DNA from: Verrucomicrobiota bacterium
GTDB lineage: Bacteria > Verrucomicrobiota > Verrucomicrobiia > Limisphaerales > UBA1096
DNA length: 33,590 bases
NCBI GenBank assembly: GCA_030749225.1
Contig: JASMKO010000076.1
Span: forward strand, 1-33,590
Reading direction: 5' to 3'
In this document: positions 8,090 to 15,495 of the stretch, piece by piece
How positions within the stretch are numbered: the stretch's first letter is position 1
Layout of the letters: every line of letters starts with the position of its first letter
Made by a program: the position numbers and the translations under genes
Notes under the pieces: model-generated
Told to the model about the DNA's origin: nothing
Seen by the model: the letters and a program-made list of their open reading frames with translations, nothing else
Databases searched by the model: none

Positions 8090-9100
8090 CTAAAAACTGG
8101 CGAGAAGTTCCCTCGGCGTCACAGTGGCAGTGCCGAGTTTTCCGACGACGATCCCGGCGGCGTGGTTGGCCAAGATCGCTGCCTCGACCGGATTCGCCCC
8201 GGCGGCGATGCCCAACGTAAACGAACCGATGACCGTGTCCCCCGCACCGGACACGTCGAACACTTCCCGGGCGAGGGTGGGGATGTGGAACGGCTTGTGC
8301 CCCGGTTGGCAGACGAGCATACCCAGTTCGCCGAGCGTGATCAGCAGCACTTTCAGCTCCAGTTTGCCAAGAAGTTCCCGAGCGACGCGCATAAGGTTGC
8401 GGTCCTTGATCGGATTGGCGTTGTGTGTGGTGTCACCGATGCCGGCCAGCTCGAATGCCTCTTTTCGGTTAGGTGTGATGAGGGAGAGCGCGCGCAAGTC
8501 GAGCGAATGCACCGGCTTGGGGTCGAGGCTCAGCCAAGTGCCGTGCTGTTGGCCAAGCGCCTTGAGTTCGTCGAGGAATTCCTGCGTCATGACGCCCTTG
8601 CCGTAGTCGCTGATGACGATTGCTCTCGACTTGACCAAGTCGTTATCGATGGACCGTAGCAGCCGCTTGGCCAAGCGCGGCTCGAGGTTTGCGCCGGATT
8701 CGCGGTCGACCCGCACGACCTGTTGCCGTTGGGCGATGATGCGTGTCTTGCAACTCGTTTGCCGCGATTTGTCTGTGAGCAGTTTCGTGCAATCGACGTT
8801 GTCGGCGTTGAGTAGTGCACGCAGTTTTTTCGCGGTGTCATCCCGTCCGACGACGCTGTGCATTTTCGCTGGGCAGCCGAGTGCGGTGAGATTTCGGGCA
8901 ACGTTGGCGGCGCCGCCTGGGATGAAGCTCTCTCGTTGAAACTTGACCACCGGTACCGGGGCCTCGGGCGAGATGCGCGCTACGTCGCCCCACACAAACT
9001 GGTCGAGCATCACGTCGCCGGTGACGATCACCGTCCGCTTGTCGGCGGTGTTCAGAATGTTCCGGGCGCGTTGCCGCGAGACTGTTTTTCGTTCAGCCAT
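8090..9100 (-). CDS. hldA: D-glycero-beta-D-manno-heptose-7-phosphate kinase (PfkB family)
   Basis: A 336-residue PfkB/ribokinase-fold kinase. It matches the kinase half of HldE (RfaE1), which makes heptose 1,7-bisphosphate, the substrate of the adjacent gmhB. N-terminal signature: [21 protein letters not shown] (about 28-48), then [11 protein letters not shown] (61-71), the sugar-binding PfkB motif. C-terminal signature: [11 protein letters not shown] with catalytic Asp288. No nucleotidyltransferase domain follows, so this is the stand-alone HldA form and the hldC partner must be elsewhere. The start overlaps the thiG stop by 8 bases and its stop is 4 bases from gmhB, indicating translational coupling. 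An exact 14-bp palindrome encodes RLAKRLLRS. Confidence 0.92.
   Translation of the reverse strand: MAERKTVSRQRARNILNTADKRTVIVTGDVMLDQFVWGDVARISPEAPVPVVKFQRESFIPGGAANVARNLTALGCPAKMHSVVGRDDTAKKLRALLNADNVDCTKLLTDKSRQTSCKTRIIAQRQQVVRVDRESGANLEPRLAKRLLRSIDNDLVKSRAIVISDYGKGVMTQEFLDELKALGQQHGTWLSLDPKPVHSLDLRALSLITPNRKEAFELAGIGDTTHNANPIKDRNLMRVARELLGKLELKVLLITLGELGMLVCQPGHKPFHIPTLAREVFDVSGAGDTVIGSFTLGIAAGANPVEAAILANHAAGIVVGKLGTATVTPRELLASF
8664..8677. repeat. CGCTTGGCCAAGCG palindrome
   Basis: Perfect 14-bp copy inside hldA, read as RLAKRL on the coding strand. A partial copy (TTGGCCAAGCGC) lies in the same gene at 8549-8560. Confidence 0.95.
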
Positions 9101-9905
9101 CAGCCTGTTTCAACGGCTCCTCCTCGAGAAAGCCGGTGAGCGGGCTGGTCGCGCTGGCCGTGCCAAGTGGCTGGCCAAGGCCAATTTCGTAGGCTGCGCG
9201 GCCCGCCTCAACGGCGGCATTGAAAGCAAGTCCCATGCGAGATGGGTCGTCGGCAATGGCGATGGCGGTATTCACCAGCACGGCGTCAGCGCCCATTTCC
9301 ATTGCCTCGGCGGCATGGCTCGGCGAACCGATGCCGGCATCGATCACCACCGGCACGGTGGCCTGCTCGATAATGATGCGGACTTGGTCACGCGTCTCGA
9401 TGCCGCGATTGGAGCCAATCGGCGCGCCCAACGGCATGACCGTGGCGGTTCCGGCGTCCTGTAGCCGCTTGGCCAGGACAGGATCGGCGTTGATGTACGG
9501 CAGCACGGTGAAGCCATCTGCGACGAGTCGCTTGGCCGCCTCAAACGTCTCGACCGGGTCGGGCAGCAGGTAGTGGGGATCGGGGTGAATCTCGAGTTTC
9601 ACCCACTTGGGCAGGCCGGCGGCGGCGGCGAGTTTGGCCAAGCGCACGGCCTCGTCGGCGTTCATTGCGCCGCTCGTGTTGGGCAGGATGAGGTAGCGCT
9701 CGGGATCGATGAACTCGAGAATGTTCGCGAACGGGTCGGTGGCAGTGAGGTCAGCGCGACGCAGCGCCACGGTGACGATTTGGGTGCCGCTGGCGGCGAG
9801 CACATCGCGCATCGCTTCGGGCGAGGCAAATTTACCCGTGCCCAAAAGCAGGCGGGAGTCGAATGTGCGATCGGCGATCGTCAGCGGTGAAGTCTCCAGC
9901 GACAT
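9093..9905 (-). CDS. thiG: Thiazole synthase
   Basis: A 270-residue TIM-barrel enzyme. It joins 1-deoxy-D-xylulose 5-phosphate, dehydroglycine and ThiS-thiocarboxylate to form the thiazole phosphate of thiamine. Landmarks: [10 protein letters not shown] (18-26), TVALRR (45-50), LPNTSG (74-79), VKLEIHPDP with Schiff-base Lys103, [26 protein letters not shown] (phosphate binding), [24 protein letters not shown] and [10 protein letters not shown]. Length is typical. The tail contains GLGQPLGTA, encoded by CTTGGCCAG/CCACTTGGC sequence resembling the dispersed palindrome. No thiS, thiF or thiH is nearby and I see no TPP riboswitch in the 63 bases upstream. Its stop overlaps the hldA start by 8 bases. 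Confidence 0.95.
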   Translation of the reverse strand: MSLETSPLTIADRTFDSRLLLGTGKFASPEAMRDVLAASGTQIVTVALRRADLTATDPFANILEFIDPERYLILPNTSGAMNADEAVRLAKLAAAAGLPKWVKLEIHPDPHYLLPDPVETFEAAKRLVADGFTVLPYINADPVLAKRLQDAGTATVMPLGAPIGSNRGIETRDQVRIIIEQATVPVVIDAGIGSPSHAAEAMEMGADAVLVNTAIAIADDPSRMGLAFNAAVEAGRAAYEIGLGQPLGTASATSPLTGFLEEEPLKQADG

Positions 9906-9968
9906 CGGGGGAAAACTAGGCGACCCAAGCGCCGTTGTCGAGGCGACCAGTTACTCCGTTGGCTTTGG

Positions 9969-10658
9969 CTACACCGCGCTGGGGCGGGGGCCGAACAAGG
10001 CGGTGCCAATGCGAACAATCGTGGCCCCCTCCTCGATTGCCACCTCGAAATCACCACTCATGCCCATGCTGAGGTGTTGCAGTGGTGCGCCGAGTTTTTC
10101 CTCGCACCCCTCCTTGAGTTCGCGGAGCCGCTGGAAGGTGGGTCGCACCTTTTCCGGCTCCGGCACCCACGGGGCGAGGGTCATCAGGCCGTGAATTTCC
10201 AACCGCGGCAGGTCGTTGACCGGCCCGAGGATGTCGAGCAACTCGGCCGGCTTGAAGCCGTGCTTCGTCCCTTCGCCAGCGACGTTGACCTCGAGCAACA
10301 CCGGCATATCCTTGGCGGCGTTGTGGGCGTGCCGGTTGATTTCTTCGGCGATCGACATCCGGTCAACGCTCTGGATCATGCCGAACAACTGCACCGCATC
10401 GCGGCATTTGTTGGACTGCAAATGGCCAATCAGCTGCCACTCGAGGTTGCTGGGGCAGGCGGAGATTTTCAGCTTGGCCTCCTGGATTCTGCTTTCGCCG
10501 AAAACGCGGCAGCCATGGTACGTCAACTCCCGCACCGCATCGGCGCTGTGGTTTTTCGAGACCGGCAGCAGCATGACCTCGGTTGGGTCGCGCCCGGTGC
10601 GATCACAGGCGGCGCTGATCCGCTTGCGGAGGTCGTGCAGTCGTTCGTCCAGTTCCAT
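9969..10658 (-). CDS. yggS: YggS/PLPBP family pyridoxal-phosphate homeostasis protein
   Basis: A 229-residue single-domain fold-III PLP protein of the YggS/PROSC family. Members bind PLP without a firmly established catalytic activity and affect vitamin B6 and amino-acid balance. From the ATG at 10658 the PLP lysine is Lys35 in LLPVSKNHSADAV, matching the usual position near 36. Other landmarks: FGESRIQEA, WQLIGHLQSNK, IQSVDRM, LLEVNVAGEGTKHGF, GLMTLAP, LSMGMSGDFEVAIEEGATIVRIGTALFG. An in-frame TTG at 10694 would add 12 residues unlike the family, so the ATG is preferred. It lies between ndk and thiG on the same strand, with a CTTGGCCAAG copy in its upstream gap. Confidence 0.92.
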   Translation of the reverse strand: MELDERLHDLRKRISAACDRTGRDPTEVMLLPVSKNHSADAVRELTYHGCRVFGESRIQEAKLKISACPSNLEWQLIGHLQSNKCRDAVQLFGMIQSVDRMSIAEEINRHAHNAAKDMPVLLEVNVAGEGTKHGFKPAELLDILGPVNDLPRLEIHGLMTLAPWVPEPEKVRPTFQRLRELKEGCEEKLGAPLQHLSMGMSGDFEVAIEEGATIVRIGTALFGPRPSAV

Positions 10659-10711
10659 GCGCCCATTAGGCCACATTAACGCCGCCGCCGGCAAGGTCGC
10701 GGCGGTTTGTG

Positions 10712-10721
10712 CTTGGCCAAG
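10712..10721. repeat. CTTGGCCAAG palindrome between ndk and yggS
   Basis: Exact copy (GCTTGGCCAAGC in full) in the 67-base gap between the ndk stop and the yggS start, a few bases after the ndk stop. It has no T-run, so it is not a classical terminator. Confidence 0.9.
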
Positions 10722-10725
10722 CGGC

Positions 10726-11142
10726 TTAGCTGAACAACTCGTCCTCGGCGAAGAAACGCTTCAGTTCCGTCTGGCCGTTCTCGACCGAGTCGGAGGCGTG
10801 TACCACGTTGTGCATCTTATCCTGGCCGAAGTCGCCGCGGATTGTGCCCTTGTCGGCGACGGTCGAGTCGGTTGGGCCGACCATCTCGCGGATTCGGACG
10901 ATGGCGTTATCGCCGCGCAACGCGATCGCAATCACTGGCGATGATTGCATGAAACCCTGAATATCGGGGAAAAACGGCAGGTCGGTCAGGTGCGCGTAAT
11001 GCTCGCGCAGAATCTCGTCGGATAGGCGCATCATTTTTGTGCCGAACACCTCAAAGCCGGCTTCCTCAAACCGTTTCAACACTTCACCGCACTTCCGGCC
11101 CTCCAGACAATCCGGTTTCAAAAGAACCAATGACTCTTCCAT
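10726..11142 (-). CDS. ndk: Nucleoside diphosphate kinase
   Basis: A 138-residue enzyme moving the gamma phosphate of ATP to nucleoside diphosphates through a phosphohistidine. From the ATG at 11142 (MEESLVLLKPD) the P-loop-like Lys is Lys9 and the phosphorylated His is His115 in HNVVHASDS. GPTDSTVADKGTIRGDFG is the family signature. An upstream in-frame ATG at 11157 would add five residues (MIRPL). The downstream start fits the family better. Length matches the family, with the C-terminal FFAEDELF. It is the first gene of the seven-gene minus-strand run. A diverged palindrome (CTTGGTCAAG, 11213-11222) lies upstream. Confidence 0.95.
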   Translation of the reverse strand: MEESLVLLKPDCLEGRKCGEVLKRFEEAGFEVFGTKMMRLSDEILREHYAHLTDLPFFPDIQGFMQSSPVIAIALRGDNAIVRIREMVGPTDSTVADKGTIRGDFGQDKMHNVVHASDSVENGQTELKRFFAEDELFS

Positions 11143-11212
11143 AAGCGGGCGAATCATGGGGTCGAATCGCCGCGTGAAAAGCGAAAAGTGATTTTGACGC
11201 GATTTTTCTCCC

Positions 11213-11222
11213 CTTGGTCAAG
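11213..11222. repeat. Diverged palindrome CTTGGTCAAG
   Basis: A one-base variant of the dispersed palindrome in the gap between the SMP-30 gene stop and the ndk start. The same variant recurs at 25546-25555. Confidence 0.6.
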
Positions 11223-11229
11223 CGGGGCG

Positions 11230-12336
11230 TCAGGTGATGTGGGCGCCCGTAGCGTTGGTGTAGACGGCGTATAGACTTTGGCTGGCGGTCATGAATAGGC
11301 GGTTACGCTTGCGTCCTCCGAAGCATACGTTCGAGCAGATTTCTGGTAGTCGGATTTGCCCGATTCGATCGCCGTTCGGGGCGAAGGTATGCACGCCGTC
11401 ATAGCCGTCACCGGCCCAGCCCGCGCTTGCCCAAATGTTGCCGTCGATATCGGCGCGAATGCCGTCAGCACCGCCCGCCGCTACTAACTTAGGCGCGTTT
11501 TTTTGAGCCAGTTCTTTGGCCGTCGCTAGCCTGGCTTCGTCCTGAGCTTTCAGGGCTCTCATTGAGGCAAACTCTTTTCCACTCTTCAGCTTTACGCCGT
11601 CGACTTCCCAGACCTTGATATTTTTCCCGGAGCCGGAGTCGGCAACGTACAATTTGTCAAGGCCTGGCGAGAAACAGAGGCCATTGGGCTTGTGGATTTC
11701 GTCTGCTACTTTTGTAATTTGTCCGCTCTTGGTGTCAATGCGGTAGATGGCTTCCTTTAGTTCGAGTGGGCCCTTGTTGCCCTCGTAATCAGACAGGCTG
11801 CCGTAGCCGGGGTCGGTAAACCAGATCGAGTTGTCGCCGCGATGCACGACCGCGTCGTTCGGTGCATTGAACGGTTTGCCGTCAAACTTGGCCGCGAGAA
11901 CGGTCTCGGTGCCATCGTATTCGTAGCGCACTACGCGGCGGTGTCCGTGCTGGCAGGAAATTTGCCTGCCTTGGTAGTCGAAGGTGTTGCCATTACTATT
12001 GCCACTGGGTTTTCGGAAAACGGTTACGCGGTTGTCATCCTCGATCCAACGCAGCTGAATGTTGTTTGGGATGTCGCTGAATACAACGTACCTGCCGACG
12101 CCGTTCCACGCGCAGCCTTCGGTCCAGAGCGCGTTCGGGCTGGTGTAAAGCCGCTGCACCGGCGTGTTGCCGATTTTGTATTTGTCGAAACGCGAGTCGA
12201 GTGAAATGAGGTCGGGATCGGGGTAGCGCGTCGGGTTTTGGCCGGTCCAGTCGCGGGCTGCTGCCGTGGCCAGGCCGGCCCCGCCGACGGCTGCTGTGGT
12301 GAGAAAATGTCTGCGGTCAATGGGTGTCTTGCTCAT
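11230..12336 (-). CDS. SMP-30/gluconolactonase family protein, Tat-exported
   Basis: A 368-residue beta-propeller protein of the SMP-30/gluconolactonase/LRE type. Members hydrolyse sugar lactones or related esters using a bound divalent metal. The N-terminus has a twin-arginine signal (DRRHFLTTAAVGGAG), so it is predicted periplasmic and exported folded. Propeller landmarks: TEGCAWNGVGRYVVFSDIPNN, QHGHRRVVRYEYDG, FNAPNDAVVHRGDNSIWFTDPGYG, HKPNGLCFSPGLDKLYVADSG, GGADGIRADIDGNIWASAGW. The Glu, Asn and Asp in TEG, PND and ADSG type motifs are consistent with metal ligands of the family. A charged Ala/Lys-rich insertion (about residues 258-280) precedes GGADGIR. It is divergent from the LarA-like operon, which may share its substrate. 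Confidence 0.85.
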   Translation of the reverse strand: MSKTPIDRRHFLTTAAVGGAGLATAAARDWTGQNPTRYPDPDLISLDSRFDKYKIGNTPVQRLYTSPNALWTEGCAWNGVGRYVVFSDIPNNIQLRWIEDDNRVTVFRKPSGNSNGNTFDYQGRQISCQHGHRRVVRYEYDGTETVLAAKFDGKPFNAPNDAVVHRGDNSIWFTDPGYGSLSDYEGNKGPLELKEAIYRIDTKSGQITKVADEIHKPNGLCFSPGLDKLYVADSGSGKNIKVWEVDGVKLKSGKEFASMRALKAQDEARLATAKELAQKNAPKLVAAGGADGIRADIDGNIWASAGWAGDGYDGVHTFAPNGDRIGQIRLPEICSNVCFGGRKRNRLFMTASQSLYAVYTNATGAHIT

Positions 12337-12369
12337 GATGTTTCAGGGTTAAACGGTCGCACGCAGCCT

Positions 12370-12418
12370 CGCTTGGTCAAACGTAGGGGGCAAGAAAAAG
12401 CTCGCGCTTGGCCATGCG
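12370..12418. repeat. Two diverged palindromes in a divergent promoter gap
   Basis: CGCTTGGTCAAACG (12370-12383, two mismatches) and CGCTTGGCCATGCG (12405-12418, one mismatch) lie 35 bases apart in the gap between the SMP-30 gene and the LarA-like gene. Their placement would suit an operator pair, but the same sequence is scattered across the whole window. Confidence 0.6.
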
Positions 12419-12441
12419 ATTCCGTTGGATGGCTCAAGCCG

Positions 12442-13713
12442 ATGGCCGATAAATTTCCCCAGATGTTCCGTGTGCGGCAGCGGCTCGACGCCACGCCGCC
12501 GGTAGATGTCGCTGCCTCAGTGGTCGACGGATTTTCGCCGCTTCACGGGCAGTTGAAGCCGGGCATGCGGATTGGCGTCGGTGTCGGCAGCCGGGGGATT
12601 TCCAACTTGGCCAAGGCCGTTGCCGCCGTCATCGGTGAATTGAAAAAGGCGGGCACGGAGCCGTTTATTATCCCGGCGATGGGTAGCCACGGCCGAGCGA
12701 CGCCGGATGGGCAGGTTGCGGTGCTGGCCGGTTACGGCGTGACGGAGGCGACAATGGGCGTGCCGATCCACGCCTCGATGGAGGTCAGGCCGCTTGGCCA
12801 GGCCGAGGATGGGCGAGAGGTGCTGTGGAGCCGCGAGGCCGCGTCATCGGACGGAATCATCGTCATCAACCGAGTCAAGCCGCACACCTCCTTCTCCAAG
12901 CCGGTGGGCAGCGGGCTGACGAAGATGCTCGTTGTCGGCCTGGGCAAGCACGCTGGGGCATCGGCGTACCACGCCGCCGCGCTCCGGCTTGGCTACGGGG
13001 AGGCACTGATGGGCCTTGCCGGGGTTGTTCTTGCGCGCGCCCCGATCCTCGGTGGAGTGGCTTTGGTCGAGAACGGCTTGCACGAGACAGTCAGCGTCGA
13101 GGTGCTGGCGGCCGATGCGATTCCCCGGCGTGAACCGGAGTTGTGCGCCGAGGCGGCGGCTATGATGCCATCGCTGCCGTTCCATGAGATTGACCTGCTG
13201 ATTGTCGATCAAATTGGTAAGAACATCAGCGGCACCGGCATGGACACGAACACGATCGGCCGCCGCGGGAGTGGGTATCGGCTCGTGCCGGATGCTGCGG
13301 CGCCCAAGCCGTTCATCTGGCGGATTTTTGTGCGCGGTCTCACGCCGGAATCGTGTGGCAATGCAATTGGCATCGGTCTGGCCGAGGCGACCACCAGGCG
13401 GCTGCTCGCCGACATTGACATCGATGCGCTGCACACTAACTCGATCACGTCCCGCTCCGTCTTGTCAGCCAAGCTGCCGATGGCGTTTGAGACAGACGCC
13501 GCGGCAGTCCACGCGATGCTGGCGTCACTGCCCGATGCCGATCCTGCCAAGGCGCGGGTGGTGCGCATTCGCGACACGCTTTCGCTGGGTTTGCTTGAGG
13601 TGTCTGCCGCGCTCGGCGTTGAGGTGGAGGCGCATCCGGCACTCCAGCCGCTTGGTGAGGTCGAGCCAATGCGGTTTGACGATTCGAGCAATCTCGCAGT
13701 TTTGGCCCAGTAG
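12442..13713 (+). CDS. LarA-like nickel-pincer racemase/epimerase (DUF2088)
   Basis: A 423-residue protein of the lactate racemase (LarA, DUF2088) superfamily. Members use a nickel-pincer nucleotide cofactor to racemise or epimerise alpha-hydroxy acids. Landmarks: GVGVGSRGISN (45-55), IPAMGSHGRATPDG (77-90, His83 in the GSHG element), INRVKPHTSFSKPVGSGLTKMLVVGLGKHAGASAYH (probable cofactor and substrate region), then IDLLIVDQIGKNISGTGMDTNTIGR. The start is the ATG at 12442. The frame is open further upstream, but that stretch is the divergent gap with palindromes. No larB, larC or larE is in the window. It is followed by a TIM-barrel isomerase, an SDR and LhgO, suggesting a 2-hydroxy acid or sugar acid as substrate rather than lactate. 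Confidence 0.82.
   Translation: MADKFPQMFRVRQRLDATPPVDVAASVVDGFSPLHGQLKPGMRIGVGVGSRGISNLAKAVAAVIGELKKAGTEPFIIPAMGSHGRATPDGQVAVLAGYGVTEATMGVPIHASMEVRPLGQAEDGREVLWSREAASSDGIIVINRVKPHTSFSKPVGSGLTKMLVVGLGKHAGASAYHAAALRLGYGEALMGLAGVVLARAPILGGVALVENGLHETVSVEVLAADAIPRREPELCAEAAAMMPSLPFHEIDLLIVDQIGKNISGTGMDTNTIGRRGSGYRLVPDAAAPKPFIWRIFVRGLTPESCGNAIGIGLAEATTRRLLADIDIDALHTNSITSRSVLSAKLPMAFETDAAAVHAMLASLPDADPAKARVVRIRDTLSLGLLEVSAALGVEVEAHPALQPLGEVEPMRFDDSSNLAVLAQ
12606..12615. repeat. CTTGGCCAAG palindrome
   Basis: Exact copy inside the LarA-like gene, read as NLAKAV. A near-copy CGCTTGGCCAGG lies at 12791-12802 in the same gene, read as PLGQAE. Confidence 0.85.
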
Positions 13714-13788
13714 AAAATAAACTCGCCTGCGGCTCCGGTTGAATTCAACAATGCGCCGGATAATTTGACATACCGACAAAGAATTACC

Positions 13789-14742
13789 ATGTCTGAAACA
13801 CCCCAGAATCCAATGAGCCGCCGTGACTTACTGAAAACGACCAGCGTGGCCACAGCCGGCCTGTTGGCTGGCAGCGCCACGGCGCGGGCCAAGTCCGAAC
13901 GAAAGAAGGGCAGCGACCCGTTCCAGTACTGCCTGAACATGAGCACAATCCGCGGGCAAAACCTGTCGGTGATTGAGGAGATCGATGTTGCCGCCAAGGC
14001 CGGTTACACCGGGATCGAGCCGTGGTTGGGCAAACTCAACGACTACAAAAAAAACGGCGGCTCGCTGCAGGATTTGCAAAAACGCATCGAGGATCACGGC
14101 TTGACCATCGAAAGCGCCATTGGGTTTGCGCGGTGGATCGTGGACGACGATGCCCAACGCGCCAAGGGACTGGAGGAGGCCAGGCGCGATATGGATTTGC
14201 TGGTCCAGCTTGGGGCCAAGCGCATCGCCGCTCCACCGGCGGGTGCACGAGGCACGGTTGACCCGATGGCAGCGGCGGAGCGTTACCGTAAGCTGCTCGA
14301 AATCGGCGACGAGATTGGTGTCGTGCCGCAGATCGAGATGTGGGGCGGCAACCCGTCGATCGGCCGCGTGAGTACAGCTATTTACATCGCGCTCGAAGCC
14401 GGCCATCCCAGCGCCTGTTTTTTGGGCGATGTTTATCACACGTACAAGGGTGGTTCGGATTTCGACGCACTGAAAATGCTTGGGCCACAGGCGTTGCAGG
14501 TATTTCACTGGAACGATTATCCCGCCGATCCACCGTTCGAGAAGATCGGTGATGGTGACAGGGTTTATCCGGGTGACGGTATCGCGCCGATTACGGATAT
14601 CGTTAAGGGTTTCTTGCAGGTTGGCGCCGCACCGGCTTTGTCGCTTGAGTTGTTCAACAAGAAGTACTGGGCGACGGACGCGCTTGAGGCGGCCAAGATT
14701 GGCCTCGAGAAAATGAAAGCCTCTGTGGCGCCGGCGCTTTAA
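13789..14742 (+). CDS. Sugar phosphate isomerase/epimerase-like TIM barrel, Tat-exported
   Basis: A 317-residue protein with a twin-arginine signal (MSRRDLLKTTSVATAGLLAGSATA) and a xylose-isomerase-like AP endonuclease-2 TIM barrel. Landmarks: FQYCLNMSTIRG, GYTGIEPWLGKLNDYKKNGG, a helix typical of the family, QIEMWGG (a Glu likely to bind metal), CFLGDVYHTYKGG (Asp and His as likely ligands), VFHWNDYPADPP, and SLELFNKKYW with a terminal metal Glu. These fit a divalent-metal isomerase/epimerase. Its substrate is not determinable. The start is the ATG at 13789; an upstream in-frame TTG is ignored because the Tat motif begins after the ATG. It follows the LarA-like gene by 75 bases and precedes the SDR by 6. 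Confidence 0.85.
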   Translation: MSETPQNPMSRRDLLKTTSVATAGLLAGSATARAKSERKKGSDPFQYCLNMSTIRGQNLSVIEEIDVAAKAGYTGIEPWLGKLNDYKKNGGSLQDLQKRIEDHGLTIESAIGFARWIVDDDAQRAKGLEEARRDMDLLVQLGAKRIAAPPAGARGTVDPMAAAERYRKLLEIGDEIGVVPQIEMWGGNPSIGRVSTAIYIALEAGHPSACFLGDVYHTYKGGSDFDALKMLGPQALQVFHWNDYPADPPFEKIGDGDRVYPGDGIAPITDIVKGFLQVGAAPALSLELFNKKYWATDALEAAKIGLEKMKASVAPAL

Positions 14743-14748
14743 GCAGGC

Positions 14749-15495
14749 ATGGCAAGCTACGATGAGTTGGCCGGTCGCGTGGTGCTGATCACCGGCGGGG
14801 CGAATGGCATCGGTCGGGCAATGGTCGAGGCGTTCCACGCGCAGGGCGCCGTGGTCTGCTGTTGCGACGTAGATCAAAAGGCTGGTTCGCGCTTGGCCAA
14901 AACTCTCGGTGACCGGGCCGAGTTCGCCAATGTCAACCTCTGTTGCGAGGCCGACATCAAGCGTTGGGTTGGCCGCTTGGCCAAGAGGTACGGGGCGATT
15001 CATGTGCTCATCAACAACGCTGCGCGCGATCCGCGTATCGTTCTTGAGGACGTGACCGTGAAAGCGTGGGATGATCTATTCGCTGCGAACATTCGCGCCC
15101 AATTCCTGACGTGCCGTGAGGCGTCTCCGCACTTGGCCAAAGGGGCGTCGATCATCAACTTTTCCTCGATCACGATTCATACCGCGCCGGTGCAAATGAG
15201 CAGCTACGTGGCGACCAAGGCAGCGACGATCGGGCTGACCCGGTCGCTGGCCCGCGAGTTGGGCCCGCGCTTCATCCGGGTGAATTGTATCGCTCCGGGC
15301 TGGATCATGACAGAGCGCCAGCTAAAGGAGTATGTCACGCCGGCGGTCAAGCGACAGATCCGGGAGGCGCAATGCATCCCTGATCTTATTCAGGCGGAGG
15401 AAGTTGCGGATGTGGCTTTATTCCTTGCCAGCGACGTCAGTCGGGCCATGACCGGGCAGCAGTTTGTGGTCGATCGTGGCTGGGTACACGAATGA
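14749..15495 (+). CDS. Short-chain dehydrogenase/reductase
   Basis: A 248-residue classical SDR oxidising or reducing an alcohol/ketone with NAD(P). The dinucleotide motif TGGANGIG is at 15-22, the NNA motif at 89-91, and the catalytic Ser140, Tyr153 and Lys157 (YVATK) are all present. An Asp at the end of beta-2 (CCCDVD, about residue 40) favours NAD(H) over NADP(H); this is a family rule, not proof. The C-terminus RAMTGQQFVVDRGW is typical. It starts 6 bases after the TIM-barrel stop and its last 4 bases overlap the LhgO start (ATGA), indicating coupling. A palindrome copy encodes GRLAKRYG. A near-copy encodes SRLAKTLG. Confidence 0.92.
   Translation: MASYDELAGRVVLITGGANGIGRAMVEAFHAQGAVVCCCDVDQKAGSRLAKTLGDRAEFANVNLCCEADIKRWVGRLAKRYGAIHVLINNAARDPRIVLEDVTVKAWDDLFAANIRAQFLTCREASPHLAKGASIINFSSITIHTAPVQMSSYVATKAATIGLTRSLARELGPRFIRVNCIAPGWIMTERQLKEYVTPAVKRQIREAQCIPDLIQAEEVADVALFLASDVSRAMTGQQFVVDRGWVHE
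14976..14985. repeat. CTTGGCCAAG palindrome
   Basis: Exact copy inside the SDR gene, read as RLAKR. Near-copies at 14890-14900 (CGCTTGGCCAA) and around 15131 (CTTGGCCAAA) lie in the same gene, all read as LAK. Confidence 0.85.

Noticed and set aside
9906..9968. Possible TPP riboswitch before thiG
   Set aside because: Only 63 bases are available and none of the conserved TPP-aptamer elements is visible.
10712..10721. Palindrome as a transcription terminator of ndk
   Set aside because: The stem is short, has no loop and no following T-run. The same sequence occurs within many coding regions.
13828..15003. 391-codon open frame on the minus strand across the TIM-barrel and SDR genes
   Set aside because: It spans two well-supported genes in the antisense direction and shows no motif or ribosome site.
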